Positions 18,666 through 28,982 of a DNA stretch of 64,000 bases are shown piece after piece (positions within the stretch are counted from its first letter, which is position 1; the number at the start of each line of letters is the position of its first letter). The position numbers and the translations under genes are program-made. Origin of the DNA: JAXGQD01 sp040766665 (GTDB taxonomy: Bacteria; Bacillota; Clostridia; Saccharofermentanales; Fastidiosipilaceae). The notes under the pieces were generated by a model, which made no database searches, was not told the DNA's origin, and was given only the letters and a program-made list of their open reading frames with translations. The DNA lies in NCBI GenBank assembly GCA_040766665.1, contig JAXGQD010000003.1:124001-188000 (forward strand). Reading direction: 5' to 3'.

Positions 18666-21600
18666 TCAGACTTCGGCTGCGGCCAGAAACTCTGCGTTTT
18701 CAGGCACATCGGGCACCGCGGTGATATTGCGGTATCTCTGTAAGCCTGTACCGGCAGGGATGAGCGTACCGATGATGACGTTTTCTTTCAGGCCGATCAG
18801 CGGATCGATTTTGCCCTTAACTGCAGCATCCGTCAGCACGCGTGTGGTCTCCTGGAAGGAGGCGGCGGAAAGGAAGGAGTCGGTGGCCAGGGAAGCCTTG
18901 GTGATACCGAGCAAAATCGGCTTTCCGCTTGCCGGTGTCAAACCATCGGCTTCAGCGTTGAGGTTGGCATCGCGGAAGGTGAAGGCATCGACGCTGGTAC
19001 CGGTCATCAACTCGGTATCGCCTGCGTCATCGATGCGGATCTTACGTAGCATCTGGCGGGTGATGATTTCGACGTGTTTGTCGTTGATCTCAACACCGTT
19101 GTTGTTATAGACCTTGATAACTTCGGAGATGATGTACTTCTGCACACCGGCCGGACCCTTGATCTTCATCAGATCCTGCGGGAAGACCGAGCCCTCGGTG
19201 ATCAGGTCACCGGCCTCGACTGAGTCGCCGTCTTTGACCAGTACGCCCGCACCATAAGGGACGTCGTAGCTGACCGCTTCGGCATCAGCTGCCGTGATGT
19301 GGATGCGGCGTTTGCCTTTGATTTCCTCACTGCTGACCACACCGGCCAGTTCGGACATAATCGCCTGGCTCTTAGGTTTACGCGCTTCGAAAAGTTCTTC
19401 GACACGCGGCAGACCCTGCGTGATATCAGAGGAGGAAGCAATACCGCCCGTATGGAAGGTACGCATCGTCAGCTGGGTACCGGGTTCACCGATGGACTGA
19501 GCGGCCATGATACCGACGGCTTCACCGACCACGGTGGGTTCGCCGGTGGCCAGGTTCATGCCGTAGCAGTGCGCGCAAATGCCTTGTTTGGCTTTGCAGT
19601 TCAGCACAGTGCGGATGGCGACTTTCTCGATGCCGGCATCTTCGATGGCCTGAGCCATCTTGTCAGTCAGCATGACATTTTTCTCAACCATGACGGAACC
19701 ATCTTCGGGGTGCAGCACGTCTTTTGCCGTGAAACGGCCGACGATACGATCCTTCAGGCTCTTAATGACGTGGCGGTTACCTTGTGAGGAGCCCACCATC
19801 AAAGCGGTCATTTCTGAGAATTCATCGGTGCCGCAGTCTTCTTCGCGGATGATGACGTCTTGGGCAACGTCCACCAGACGACGGGTCAGGTAGCCGGATT
19901 CGGCTGTTTTCAAAGCCGTATCGGAAAGGGCTTTACGGGCACCGTGGCTGGAAATAAAGAACTCCAAAACGTTCATGCCTTCACGCAGGTTGGACTTGAT
20001 CGGAATCTCGATGGTCTGACCCGAAGTGTCGGCCATGTTACCGCGCATACCGGCCAGCTGTTTGATCTGGTTCATCGAACCACGCGCGCCGGAGTCGGAC
20101 ATCATGAAGACGGGGTTGTCATAAGGCAAACTCTTCTTCAGGGCATCCGTAATCTTGTCGGTGGTTTCGCGCCAAACCTTGATGGTCGCTTGTTTACGAC
20201 CGTCCTCGTTGGTTAAACCGCGCTGGTACATACCGGCAATGGATTCCACTTTCGCTTCGGCTTCTTCCAAGTAGTTTCTTTTGACATCGGGGACAATCAT
20301 GTCGAAGATGCCGATGGAGATGCCGCCCTTGGTGGAGTAGCGGAAACCGGTCTCTTTGATTTTGTCGAGGATGGCTGAAGTCTTGGGGATGCCGTTGGTG
20401 GCAATGCAGCGCTCGATGACTTTGCCGAGCTTCTTCTTATCCACGTGGAAATCACATTCCAATTTCAGCGCTTCTTCGGGTGTATTGCGCGTCAGAAAAC
20501 CGATGTTCTGCGGAATCACTTCATTGAAGAGCCAACGGCCCAGGGTCGTCTCGATACGTCCACTGACCATCTCCCCTTCAAATTCGACTTCTCTGCGCAG
20601 GACGATGGGGGCTTGCAGGGTGATAACACCATTTTGGTAAGCCATGACCGCCTCGTCAGCCGAGGAGAAGATTTTACCGGCGCCCGGATCTTCGGCACGC
20701 AACTGGGTCAGGTAATAGATACCCAGAACCATGTCCTGCGTCGGTACTGTAACGGGTTTACCATCCTGCGGCTTCAGCAGGTTGTTGGCTGAAAGCATCA
20801 GGAAACGGGCCTCCGCCTGCGCTTCGGCGGACAGAGGGACGTGCACCGCCATCTGGTCGCCGTCAAAGTCGGCGTTATACGCGGTACATACCAGAGGATG
20901 CAACTTAATGGCACGACCTTCGACCAAAACCGGTTCGAATGCCTGAATACCCAAACGGTGCAGGGTTGGAGCACGGTTCAGCAAAACCGGGTGATCCTTG
21001 ATAACTTCTTCGAGGATATCCCAGACAATGTCGTCGCCGCGTTCCACGGAACGTTTGGCAATTTTAATGTTCTGTGCATGTCCGTCTTGCACCAGGCGCT
21101 TCATGACGAAGGGCTTGAAGAGCTCAACGGCCATTTCTTTGGGCAGACCGCACTGATGCAGTTTCAGCTCGGGACCGACCACGATAACCGAACGACCGGA
21201 GTAGTCCACACGTTTACCCAGCAGGTTCTGACGGAAGCGGCCCTGTTTACCTTTCAGCAAGTCGGACAGAGACTTCAGCGCGCGGTTACCGGCACCCGTG
21301 ACAGGACGGCCTCTGCGACCGTTATCAATCAGGGCGTCGACGGCTTCCTGCAGCATGCGCTTTTCGTTGCGCACGATAATCTGCGGGGCACCCAAATCCA
21401 GGAGCTTGTTCAAACGATTGTTGCGGTTAATTACGCGACGATACAGGTCATTCAGGTCAGAAGTGGCAAAACGACCGCCGTCCAACTGCACCATCGGGCG
21501 CAAATCGGGAGGCAGGACCGGCAGCACATCGAGAATCATCCACTCCGGTTTGTTGCCGGACTTTTTGAAGGACTCGACCACTTCCAGACGCTTGACCAGA

Positions 21601-22214
21601 CGGACACGCTTTTGCCCGCTGGCATTGTGCAGTTCTTCACGCAGCTCCAGAGCCAGTTTGTCCGGATCAATCGCCTGCAACAGCTCTTTTACGGCTTCGG
21701 CACCCATCTGGGCACGGAAGGCAGTGCGGCCATATTGCTTCTGCGCCTCACGGTATTCACGTTCGCTCAACAGACCCTTGTATTCCAGCGCGGTATCGCC
21801 CGCTTCCAGAACCACATAGTTGGCAAAATACAACACCTTCTCCAGGCTCTTCGGCGACATATCCAGAATCAAACCCATACGGCTGGGGATGCCTCTGTAA
21901 TACCAGATGTGCGAGACGGGTGTCGCCAGTTTGATGTGGCCCATACGCTCGCGGCGCACTCTGGCGCGGGTCACTTCAACGCCGCACTTGTCGCAGACAA
22001 TGCCTTTATAACGGACTTTCTTATACTTACCGCAGTAGCACTCCCAGTCCTTGGTTGGACCAAAGATACGCTCACAGAACAGACCGTCGCGCTCAGGCTT
22101 AAGAGTACGGTAGTTGATGGTTTCGGGTTTTTTAACTTCACCCCTGGACCAACTGAGAATCTTTTCAGGTGACGCAATCGCAATTCCGATGGCATCGATA
22201 TTGTTCATTTCCAT
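18666..22214 (-). CDS. rpoC: RNA polymerase beta' subunit
   Basis: 1182 residues, typical for Bacillota. N-terminal zinc-binding cysteines are in CYCGKYK...CDKCGVEV (around residues 60-80), the catalytic Mg-binding loop is NADFDGDQMAVH, and the second zinc site is C-GTDEF...CKAKQGICAHCYG (about residues 790-890). The RQNLLGKRVDYSGRSVI block of the rudder/lid region is intact. It pairs with beta to form the active centre of transcription. The gene starts 29 bases after the rpoB stop and is certainly co-transcribed with it. No large lineage-specific insertion is evident. Confidence 0.98.
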   Translation of the reverse strand: MEMNNIDAIGIAIASPEKILSWSRGEVKKPETINYRTLKPERDGLFCERIFGPTKDWECYCGKYKKVRYKGIVCDKCGVEVTRARVRRERMGHIKLATPVSHIWYYRGIPSRMGLILDMSPKSLEKVLYFANYVVLEAGDTALEYKGLLSEREYREAQKQYGRTAFRAQMGAEAVKELLQAIDPDKLALELREELHNASGQKRVRLVKRLEVVESFKKSGNKPEWMILDVLPVLPPDLRPMVQLDGGRFATSDLNDLYRRVINRNNRLNKLLDLGAPQIIVRNEKRMLQEAVDALIDNGRRGRPVTGAGNRALKSLSDLLKGKQGRFRQNLLGKRVDYSGRSVIVVGPELKLHQCGLPKEMAVELFKPFVMKRLVQDGHAQNIKIAKRSVERGDDIVWDILEEVIKDHPVLLNRAPTLHRLGIQAFEPVLVEGRAIKLHPLVCTAYNADFDGDQMAVHVPLSAEAQAEARFLMLSANNLLKPQDGKPVTVPTQDMVLGIYYLTQLRAEDPGAGKIFSSADEAVMAYQNGVITLQAPIVLRREVEFEGEMVSGRIETTLGRWLFNEVIPQNIGFLTRNTPEEALKLECDFHVDKKKLGKVIERCIATNGIPKTSAILDKIKETGFRYSTKGGISIGIFDMIVPDVKRNYLEEAEAKVESIAGMYQRGLTNEDGRKQATIKVWRETTDKITDALKKSLPYDNPVFMMSDSGARGSMNQIKQLAGMRGNMADTSGQTIEIPIKSNLREGMNVLEFFISSHGARKALSDTALKTAESGYLTRRLVDVAQDVIIREEDCGTDEFSEMTALMVGSSQGNRHVIKSLKDRIVGRFTAKDVLHPEDGSVMVEKNVMLTDKMAQAIEDAGIEKVAIRTVLNCKAKQGICAHCYGMNLATGEPTVVGEAVGIMAAQSIGEPGTQLTMRTFHTGGIASSSDITQGLPRVEELFEARKPKSQAIMSELAGVVSSEEIKGKRRIHITAADAEAVSYDVPYGAGVLVKDGDSVEAGDLITEGSVFPQDLMKIKGPAGVQKYIISEVIKVYNNNGVEINDKHVEIITRQMLRKIRIDDAGDTELMTGTSVDAFTFRDANLNAEADGLTPASGKPILLGITKASLATDSFLSAASFQETTRVLTDAAVKGKIDPLIGLKENVIIGTLIPAGTGLQRYRNITAVPDVPENAEFLAAAEV

Positions 22215-22243
22215 AGCTTATCGTTTCTCCTTAAGTCCGCTGC

Positions 22244-25200
22244 TTACAGTTCGCTGTCATCTTCTTCCAAATCTTCGACCAGTTCGTCGGGGTTCGGTTC
22301 GAGATCGTCAAAGCCGCTTGACTCATCGTCATCCGTCAATTTGCTCAGGCTGCCGTCTTCGGACAATTGACCGGTGCTGTAGCCGTTGGCGGCCAGCTCC
22401 TGGGACAATTCGTAGTCAGACATGCCGGCTAGCGCCAGGCTCTCAAAGCTGGGCACATCCGAATCATCCTCGGTGATGCCTTCACTCAGTTCCACTTTGT
22501 TCTTGTCCTGCGTATAGATGGTCACATCTAAGCAGAGCGACTGCAGTTCTTTCACCAAGACGTTGAAGGACTCAGGCACGCCGGATTCCGGTACGTTCTC
22601 GCCCTTGACAATGGCTTCGTAGGTCTTGGTACGGCCGTTGATATCGTCCGACTTGACCGTCAGAATTTCTCTCAATGTGTAGGAAGCACCGTAAGCCTTG
22701 AGAGCCCACACCTCCATCTCACCGAAACGCTGACCACCGAACTGGGCTTTACCACCCAAAGGCTGCTGCGTCACCATCGAGTAAGGACCGATGGAACGAG
22801 CATGAATCTTGTCGTCGACCAAATGCAGGAGCTTCAGGTAATACATAACACCAATGGTGATGCGGTTTTCAAAGGGTTCACCGGTACGACCGTCGTAGAG
22901 CACGGTTTTGCCATCTGGATCAATTCCCGCCTGAGCAAAAGCCTCAGCCACGTCCGCTTCCACTGCACCGTCAAAGACAGGGGTCGCAATCTTATAACCG
23001 TTCTGGCGCGCCGCACGGCCCAGATGCACTTCGAGCAACTGACCGATGTTCATACGTGAAGGAACACCCAGGGGGTTCAACACGATGTCCAAAGGCGTAC
23101 CGTCAGGTAAGAATGGCATGTCTTCCTCGGGCAAAATCCGCGACACAACACCCTTATTGCCGTGACGTCCGGCCATTTTGTCACCGACCGAAATCTTACG
23201 TTTTTGGGCAATGTAGACGCGCACCAACTGGTTAACGCCATGTTTCATGTCATCGCCGTTGTCTTTGTCAAATTCGACCACATTGACGACAATACCCGAC
23301 TCACCATGTGGAACGCGTACCGAGGTATCACGCACTTCGCGAATCTTCTCACCGAAGATAGCACGGTAAAGTCTTTCTTCTGCCGTTAGTTCGGTTTCAC
23401 CTTTCGGAGTGACCTTACCGACAATGATGTCACCGGCATGCACTTCAGCACCCACACGCACCACACCGTTGTTGTCTAGGTTTTTCAACATGTCATCGGA
23501 GACGTTGGGGATTTCACGGGTGATTTCCTCGGGTCCCAGTTTGGTATCGCGTGCTTCACACTCATACTCTTCAATATGAATAGAAGTGTAAACGTCGTCC
23601 CTGACCAAGCGTTCATTAATAAGGACCGCGTCTTCGTAGTTATAGCCTTCCCAGGTCATGAAGCCGATGAGCACGTTTTTACCCAGGGCCAATTCACCAT
23701 TATCCGTGGAAGGACCGTCGGCCAAAATATCGCCGGCTGCAACCTTGTCGCCCACTTTGACCAAAGGACGCTGGTTGATACAGGTACCTTGGTTGGAGCG
23801 CTGGTATTTGATTAGTTTATAGTTGTCTTTTTGTGTTTTTGAGTGTGCGACAACGATTAAGTCGGCATCGATGAATTCCACCGAACCGGAACGTTTCGCG
23901 ACCACACAGGCACCTGAGTCTTTCGCGGCACGATGCTCCATACCGGTACCGATAATCGGGGATTCCGTCTTAATCAGCGGAACGGCTTGACGCTGCATGT
24001 TTGAACCCATCAGCGCACGGTTGGCGTCATCATTGCCCAGGAAAGGAATCAGAGATGTGGCCACTGACACCACCTGTTTCGGTGAAACGTCCATCAGGTC
24101 GACCATCTGCGGGTCCACTTCCAAGAACTTGTCGAGCCAGCGCACGGTAACACGCTTGGCCTTGAAATGGCCGGATTCATCCAGAGGCTCATTGGCCTGT
24201 GCAATGTAGTAGTAGTCTTCGCGGTCCGCAGTCATGTACTCGATTTTGTCGGTAACCACTTTGTTCTTCTTGTCGTAAATGCGATAAGGCGTCTCAATGA
24301 AACCGTACTCGTTAACCCGGGCATAGGTAGCCAGGGAGTTAATCAATCCGATGTTCGGTCCTTCAGGTGTCTCAATCGGGCACATACGACCGTAGTGTGA
24401 AGTATGGACGTCACGCACTTCAAAGTTGGCGCGATCACGGCTCAAACCACCGGGACCCAGTGCGGATAGACGACGTTTGTGTGTCAACTCGGCCAAAGGG
24501 TTGGGCTGGTCCATAAACTGTGAAAGCTGCGACGAACCAAAGAATTCTTTGATGGAAGCGCTGACTGGACGGGTGTTGACGATGCGGGCCACTTTGTCGT
24601 TGCCGGCTTCCGTTGTAGAGCTCATGCGCTCTCTGACCACACGCTCCATACGGGCAAAACCCACACGGACTGCGTTTTGCAACAATTCACCAACGGATCT
24701 GACACGGCGATTGCCCAGATGATCGATGTCATCCGTCATACCTACGCCGTAAAAAAGTCCGATGAAATAGCTGACCGAAGCAACAATGTCTTCCATGGTC
24801 AGATGTTTGGGACAAAGCTCTGCTTTCGCTTTGCTCAGTTCTTCCGCCAAACGTGCGACAAAATCGCCACCGTTTTCGGCAAAATCCGCATCAAATTGCG
24901 CCAGTAAACTACGCAGAATGGAGTAACGTACTTTTTCGACAATGCCGCAAGCCTTAAGATCCAAACCTTCCAGCTTCTCTTCACCATAGGTATCGGTCAG
25001 ATATTGGCCGCAATCCACGCGCCCGTTACCGATGACGGTTACGATATCGTCGGACTCTTGCATCTTATCGCCGACTTTCAGCAAGGGCTTAATATCGACA
25101 CGGTTGACACCGCTTTGTTGAATGGCCCAAGCCAGGTCTTCCGTGACAATGGCACCGGCTTCAGCCAGGAGCTCACCGTCCTCGCTGACGACGTTCTCCG

Positions 25201-26083
25201 CCAAACGATGACCTTTCAGGCGCTCGGCGAGAGCCAGTTTTTTATTCAGTTTAAATATACCCACACGAGCCAAATCATAGCGTCTGGCGTCGAAAAGCAT
25301 GTTGCGCAGTAAGGCTTCCGCGCCTTCGACGGCCACCGGCTCACCCGGACGCAGTTTGCGATGCAGTTCCTGCAAACCCTCGTCTCTGTTGGTGCAGACG
25401 TCTTTTGCCAGAGTGGCTTCTAAATACTTGTTGCGACCAAAGGTTTCGAAAATTTCAGCATTCGTGCCAAAACCCAAAGAACGTAGGAAGACGGTCAGTG
25501 GGAATTTTCTGGCGCGGTCCACACGAATATAAAGGATATCGTTGCCGTCACTCTCATACTCCAGCCAGGCGCCGCGGTTCGGGATAATCTGAGACGAATA
25601 GAGGTCGTTATCCGTTTTCGGGTCCTTGGAATGCGAAAAATAAGCACCGGGCGATCTGACCAGCTGGCTGATGATGACGCGCTCGGCACCATTAATAATG
25701 AAAGTACCGTTTTCTGTCATAATCGGGAATTCGCCGATATAAACCGAGGATTCATCGATTGAACCGTCAGGTTTTTCGAGCCGGACTTTAATTTTCAAAG
25801 GAGCGGCAAAATTCGCGTCGCGTTTTTTACACTGCTCAATCGACAAAGTCGGTTGACTTGCATCAAACTCTTTCTCGATAAACGAGAGTTTCATCGAGCT
25901 TGCGAGATTGGAAAGGTTGGCGGTAATCGGCGAAATGTCGCGCAGTACCTCCATTAGACCTTCTTCCAAAAACCATTTGTAGGAGTTACGCTGAATTTCC
26001 ACCAGATTGGGGAATTCGATGACCTCATTCAATTGCGAAAAGGTCATGCGTTCCGCTCTGCCCAGTTTTACGGGATGCACCAT
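22244..26083 (-). CDS. rpoB: RNA polymerase beta subunit
   Basis: About 1279 residues. Universal motifs are present: the rifampicin region FFGSSQLSQFMDQPNPL...HKRRLSALGPGGL, GRMCPIETPEGPNIGL, GYNYEDA, KMAGRHGNKG, and a C-terminal GGQRFGEMEVWAL. The rifampicin-contact residues look wild type (QLSQFMDQPN, HKRRLSALG). An upstream in-frame GTG gives four extra residues, but ATG 26083 has GAGGTGA eight bases before it and is preferred. The extreme C-terminus ends in an acidic tail (DDDESSGFDDLEPN... to EDDSEL), longer than in many relatives. It lies upstream of rpoC in one operon without ribosomal protein genes adjacent. Confidence 0.98.
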   Translation of the reverse strand: MVHPVKLGRAERMTFSQLNEVIEFPNLVEIQRNSYKWFLEEGLMEVLRDISPITANLSNLASSMKLSFIEKEFDASQPTLSIEQCKKRDANFAAPLKIKVRLEKPDGSIDESSVYIGEFPIMTENGTFIINGAERVIISQLVRSPGAYFSHSKDPKTDNDLYSSQIIPNRGAWLEYESDGNDILYIRVDRARKFPLTVFLRSLGFGTNAEIFETFGRNKYLEATLAKDVCTNRDEGLQELHRKLRPGEPVAVEGAEALLRNMLFDARRYDLARVGIFKLNKKLALAERLKGHRLAENVVSEDGELLAEAGAIVTEDLAWAIQQSGVNRVDIKPLLKVGDKMQESDDIVTVIGNGRVDCGQYLTDTYGEEKLEGLDLKACGIVEKVRYSILRSLLAQFDADFAENGGDFVARLAEELSKAKAELCPKHLTMEDIVASVSYFIGLFYGVGMTDDIDHLGNRRVRSVGELLQNAVRVGFARMERVVRERMSSTTEAGNDKVARIVNTRPVSASIKEFFGSSQLSQFMDQPNPLAELTHKRRLSALGPGGLSRDRANFEVRDVHTSHYGRMCPIETPEGPNIGLINSLATYARVNEYGFIETPYRIYDKKNKVVTDKIEYMTADREDYYYIAQANEPLDESGHFKAKRVTVRWLDKFLEVDPQMVDLMDVSPKQVVSVATSLIPFLGNDDANRALMGSNMQRQAVPLIKTESPIIGTGMEHRAAKDSGACVVAKRSGSVEFIDADLIVVAHSKTQKDNYKLIKYQRSNQGTCINQRPLVKVGDKVAAGDILADGPSTDNGELALGKNVLIGFMTWEGYNYEDAVLINERLVRDDVYTSIHIEEYECEARDTKLGPEEITREIPNVSDDMLKNLDNNGVVRVGAEVHAGDIIVGKVTPKGETELTAEERLYRAIFGEKIREVRDTSVRVPHGESGIVVNVVEFDKDNGDDMKHGVNQLVRVYIAQKRKISVGDKMAGRHGNKGVVSRILPEEDMPFLPDGTPLDIVLNPLGVPSRMNIGQLLEVHLGRAARQNGYKIATPVFDGAVEADVAEAFAQAGIDPDGKTVLYDGRTGEPFENRITIGVMYYLKLLHLVDDKIHARSIGPYSMVTQQPLGGKAQFGGQRFGEMEVWALKAYGASYTLREILTVKSDDINGRTKTYEAIVKGENVPESGVPESFNVLVKELQSLCLDVTIYTQDKNKVELSEGITEDDSDVPSFESLALAGMSDYELSQELAANGYSTGQLSEDGSLSKLTDDDESSGFDDLEPNPDELVEDLEEDDSEL

Positions 26084-26254
26084 AGAATTACTCACCTCAT
26101 GATTTTGTCGTCGGTTTACCGAACGCGGCCTGTCACTCAGGCACTGTTACTAGCAAGGGGCGAAAAATGTCCCCCTTTGGCGGCCAAACGGGGACACTCT
26201 GCCAGCATGCAAGATAAAAGCTATCTTAGCATCTTTAAAAAGAACGAGTCAATC

Positions 26255-26283
26255 TTTAGATACCATCTACGAGGCTTTGTCAA
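26255..26283 (-). promoter_or_regulatory. Probable rpoB promoter
   Basis: On the minus strand a perfect -35 TTGACA (26283-26278), a 17-bp spacer and TCTAAA as -10 (26260-26255). This leaves a leader of roughly 170 bases before rpoB. The rest of 26096-26345 shows nothing further. Confidence 0.5.
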
Positions 26284-26344
26284 GCATTTTCTGTAATTGT
26301 AACGAAGTTTTTCGCTCCTTGCCGATATATTCTCTAAAATGCAC

Positions 26345-26400
26345 AAAAGAAACAAAAACAGCCCGTTTTATAGCCTTTTTCGGGGCTAAAAACGGACTTC
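26345..26400 (-). terminator. Rho-independent terminator after the foldase gene
   Basis: On the minus strand AGTCCGTTTTTAGCC (26398-26384) pairs with GGCTATAAAACGGGCT (26375-26360) around CCGAAAAA, followed by GTTTTTGTTTCTTTT. It cleanly separates the foldase transcript from the rpoB promoter. Confidence 0.8.
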
Positions 26401-26471
26401 ATTTTTGTTGATTTGAAATAATGCTCAAATTTCAGGCTGTCATTTTATGAAACTTGTACAGTGAGCGAGAA

Positions 26472-28008
26472 TTATACGACATAGCGCAGCGCAAAATTGC
26501 TCTTTTCCGCTTTGAAGCGCTCCTCTTCCAACCAAGACGCCTTCTCGTCTGCATACTTTTGCGTTCTCAGCGCCTGGTCTGACTTGTACGACCATTCGGG
26601 CTGTTCGGAAGCTCCGATATAGTAAATCACATGGTAGCCATATACGGTTTGAACAACACCGACATCACCGGCTTTACGCGCCGAGTCGAAGATCCAATCA
26701 TTAAAGGCGGTATCCATCGTCTTCCAACCGATGTTTTCGATTTTGGTCGATTCACGGCTGGTGCCAGCCAAGTTCATGGCTTCGCCTTCTCTGACGATGT
26801 CTTCTTCTGTTTTAATTTTGGCTGCCAATTCCTCTGCCGTTACTTTGTCCAAAGCTAGTTGCGCTTCATCAGGATTGGCGGTCGCATCTGGAGAACCGAT
26901 GAGGATGTGGTAAACCGTAGGCATCTTGTTTTCTAAACGTTCACGGCCTTCAAAGAGTATGACGTATTCGTTATTGCCACTGCTGATTTGCGTTTTGTCG
27001 CCTGGCTGACGTGCAGCATCATAGAGCCAGGTCTGAATGTCCATGACCGAAGAAGTGTAGTTCGCCGTGACTTTTTCATTCAGCGTGATATCACCGCTCT
27101 CGTATTCCGCCTTCTTATCCTCAGGGGCATAGGCTATGGCCTCTGCTTTAAAGCTCTCTGCATCGTTGATTTTGCCAAGCATCTCAGTAGCCAAGGCTTT
27201 GTTGGCTTCCTGGGCCTGCGTCTTTGCTTCATCGCTCGCAGCATCCGCAGGAACTTCAAAGACAAATTGGCGGTAAGTCACCAAATCCATGGTGTTTTTT
27301 ATTTTTTTCATAATACTGATTAATCTCGTCGTTGCTGATTTGATAAGTCTTAGGATACTCCGTGGCAAAACGATCGTTGACCAGTGCTGTCTTCATCATC
27401 GAGGAAAAATAATCCAAAGTTGTACCCTGCCCATAATTGTCGGCTAGCACCTTGCTCATCTCGGCATCCGTCGGATAATTCTCTTTAATCGTTGCCAGCT
27501 GCTCGTCCAAGAGTTTCTGGTCTTCCTCATTAAAGCTGTAACCCTTTTCGGCTGCAACCGTGGATACGGTTTTGACTTCTTTCACCTGATCCACTGTTTG
27601 GTCGATAATATAATCTTTCCAAGTCTTATCTTCATAGCCGGGAATGGTGCTCAAAGCGCCGAGATCCAGCCTGCCCTGGGCATCAGCGGGAGCTAAGCCA
27701 TAGGCTACGAAGCTTTGATAGGTGCCAATCGCAGACTTGTAATAATAAGTAAATTCTTTCATGCTCACTTTTTGATCGCCGACCGTCATCGGGGTGAGCA
27801 TGCCTTGGGCAAAGCCGGTGGCAAAAGCCAACCAGACCGCAATGGCTAAGACAATCACAACAGCAAAGATTGGAAAGAGAATGCGTCCTAAACGACTGCT
27901 TGTTTGGATTTGCTTTTTTCCCCCGTCCTTTGATTTTTGCGCTTGCAGGCGTTTTTCACGCAGCATACGACTTTGTTCTACTCTTGTCAGTTCTTTCTTT
28001 TCAGACAT
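26472..28008 (-). CDS. PrsA/SurA-like peptidyl-prolyl isomerase, membrane-anchored (frame broken once)
   Basis: ATG 28008 has AGGAC upstream; the frame is open further but lacks a better start. The first half has a charged cytoplasmic N-terminus, one membrane segment near residues 45-68 (ILFPIFAVVIVLAIAVWLAF) and a SurA_N-like chaperone region. It ends prematurely near 27256, while the rest continues in another frame: TYRQFVFEV, then a parvulin-type domain with TVYHILIGSPDA and GVVQTVYGYHVIYYIG. Shortening the T-run at 27295-27300 by one base gives KNKNTMDLVTYRQF and one protein of about 511 residues. It would fold exported proteins at the outer face of the membrane. Known PrsA proteins are usually lipoproteins; this one has a transmembrane anchor instead. 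Confidence 0.75.
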
Positions 28009-28059
28009 GAAATTCGTCCTTTCGTGTACAAACATCTCTCTATTTACAAAGATTTAGCA

Positions 28060-28088
28060 AGTATAACCTCTGTTATGTACAGTAACAA
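28060..28088 (-). promoter_or_regulatory. Probable promoter of the foldase gene
   Basis: On the minus strand TTGTTA (28088-28083), a 17-bp spacer and TATACT (28065-28060), about 50 bases before the foldase ATG. Confidence 0.5.
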
Positions 28089-28118
28089 GCTTTTTTTAAG
28101 CTCATACCGAGCATTTGT

Positions 28119-28982
28119 TCAGCTTTTCAGCAGTTCCAATAAGCGCTCTAGTTCATCTGCAGAATAGTACTCAATCACGATAGCGCCTTTATTTTTCTTA
28201 TCTTTAAGGCTGACTTTCGTACCTAATTGGGCACTCAATTCCTCTTCCACTTTTTTAATACTTAATAGGTAGGCACTGTCTTTTTGCTTCTTTGGTGTTG
28301 GGTTTTTGGGATTAAGTAAATGATTAACCCATTTTTCTGTCTCTCTGACACTCAATTCTTGGGATATAATGCGTTCTGCTACACTTTCCTGAACAACTGC
28401 ATCCGGGAGCGCTAAAAGCGCACGGGCATGCCCAGCACTGATCTGTTCGTTTCTCAAATACTGTTGTAAGTGCTTGTTCAGCTTGAGCAAGCGCAATGAA
28501 TTTGCAACGGCCGGTCGGCTGCGTCCAACCACTTTGGCCAGGTTCTCCTGTGTCATTTTGTAATCGTCCAACAGACGCTCCAGCGCCTCCGCCTCTTCCA
28601 ATGCATTAAGGTCCTGGCGTTGTATGTTTTCAATCAGGGCTTGTTGTAAGACTTCCTTTTCGCTTAATTCACGCACGATAGCCGGAATGGTTTTCTTGCC
28701 GGCCAAACGTGAAGCGCGCCAACGGCGTTCACCGGCTACAATATGAAAGCGCTCACCGACTTTCGTTACGATGATGGGCTGTAACACGCCATTCTCTTTG
28801 ATGGAGTCAGCTAGTTCGCGTAATTTGCTGTCATCAAAATGCTTACGCGGTTGCATCGCATTGGGATCGATGTCATTGACGGAGAGTTCCAGAACGGTTC
28901 TACCCTCGTTGCCGGGTATGCTCTCTTTGGCTAATAGTGCGTTTAAACCTTTGCCTAATGCTTTATTCTTTTTAACGGTCAT
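28119..28982 (-). CDS. parB: Chromosome-partitioning protein ParB/Spo0J
   Basis: 287 residues from ATG 28982, which has AGAGG eight bases upstream. The ParB CTP-binding/CTPase domain is clear: LGKGLNALL leader, QPRKHFDD, GVLQPIIV, then the GERRWRAS and ENIQRQDLN boxes. The helix-turn-helix region TQENLAKVVGRSRPAVANSLRLLKL follows, then a C-terminal dimerisation tail ending in a leucine-rich helix. It loads on parS and spreads to organise the origin and recruit SMC. Two perfect parS sites lie about 900 bases upstream (29881, 29928). The gene overlaps the end of parA and is co-transcribed. Confidence 0.95.
   Translation of the reverse strand: MTVKKNKALGKGLNALLAKESIPGNEGRTVLELSVNDIDPNAMQPRKHFDDSKLRELADSIKENGVLQPIIVTKVGERFHIVAGERRWRASRLAGKKTIPAIVRELSEKEVLQQALIENIQRQDLNALEEAEALERLLDDYKMTQENLAKVVGRSRPAVANSLRLLKLNKHLQQYLRNEQISAGHARALLALPDAVVQESVAERIISQELSVRETEKWVNHLLNPKNPTPKKQKDSAYLLSIKKVEEELSAQLGTKVSLKDKKNKGAIVIEYYSADELERLLELLKS

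Noticed and set aside
20841..22172. 443-codon plus-strand ORF
   Set aside because: It lies wholly inside rpoC on the opposite strand, has no ribosome site or recognisable motif, and is a mirror of the conserved rpoC codons.
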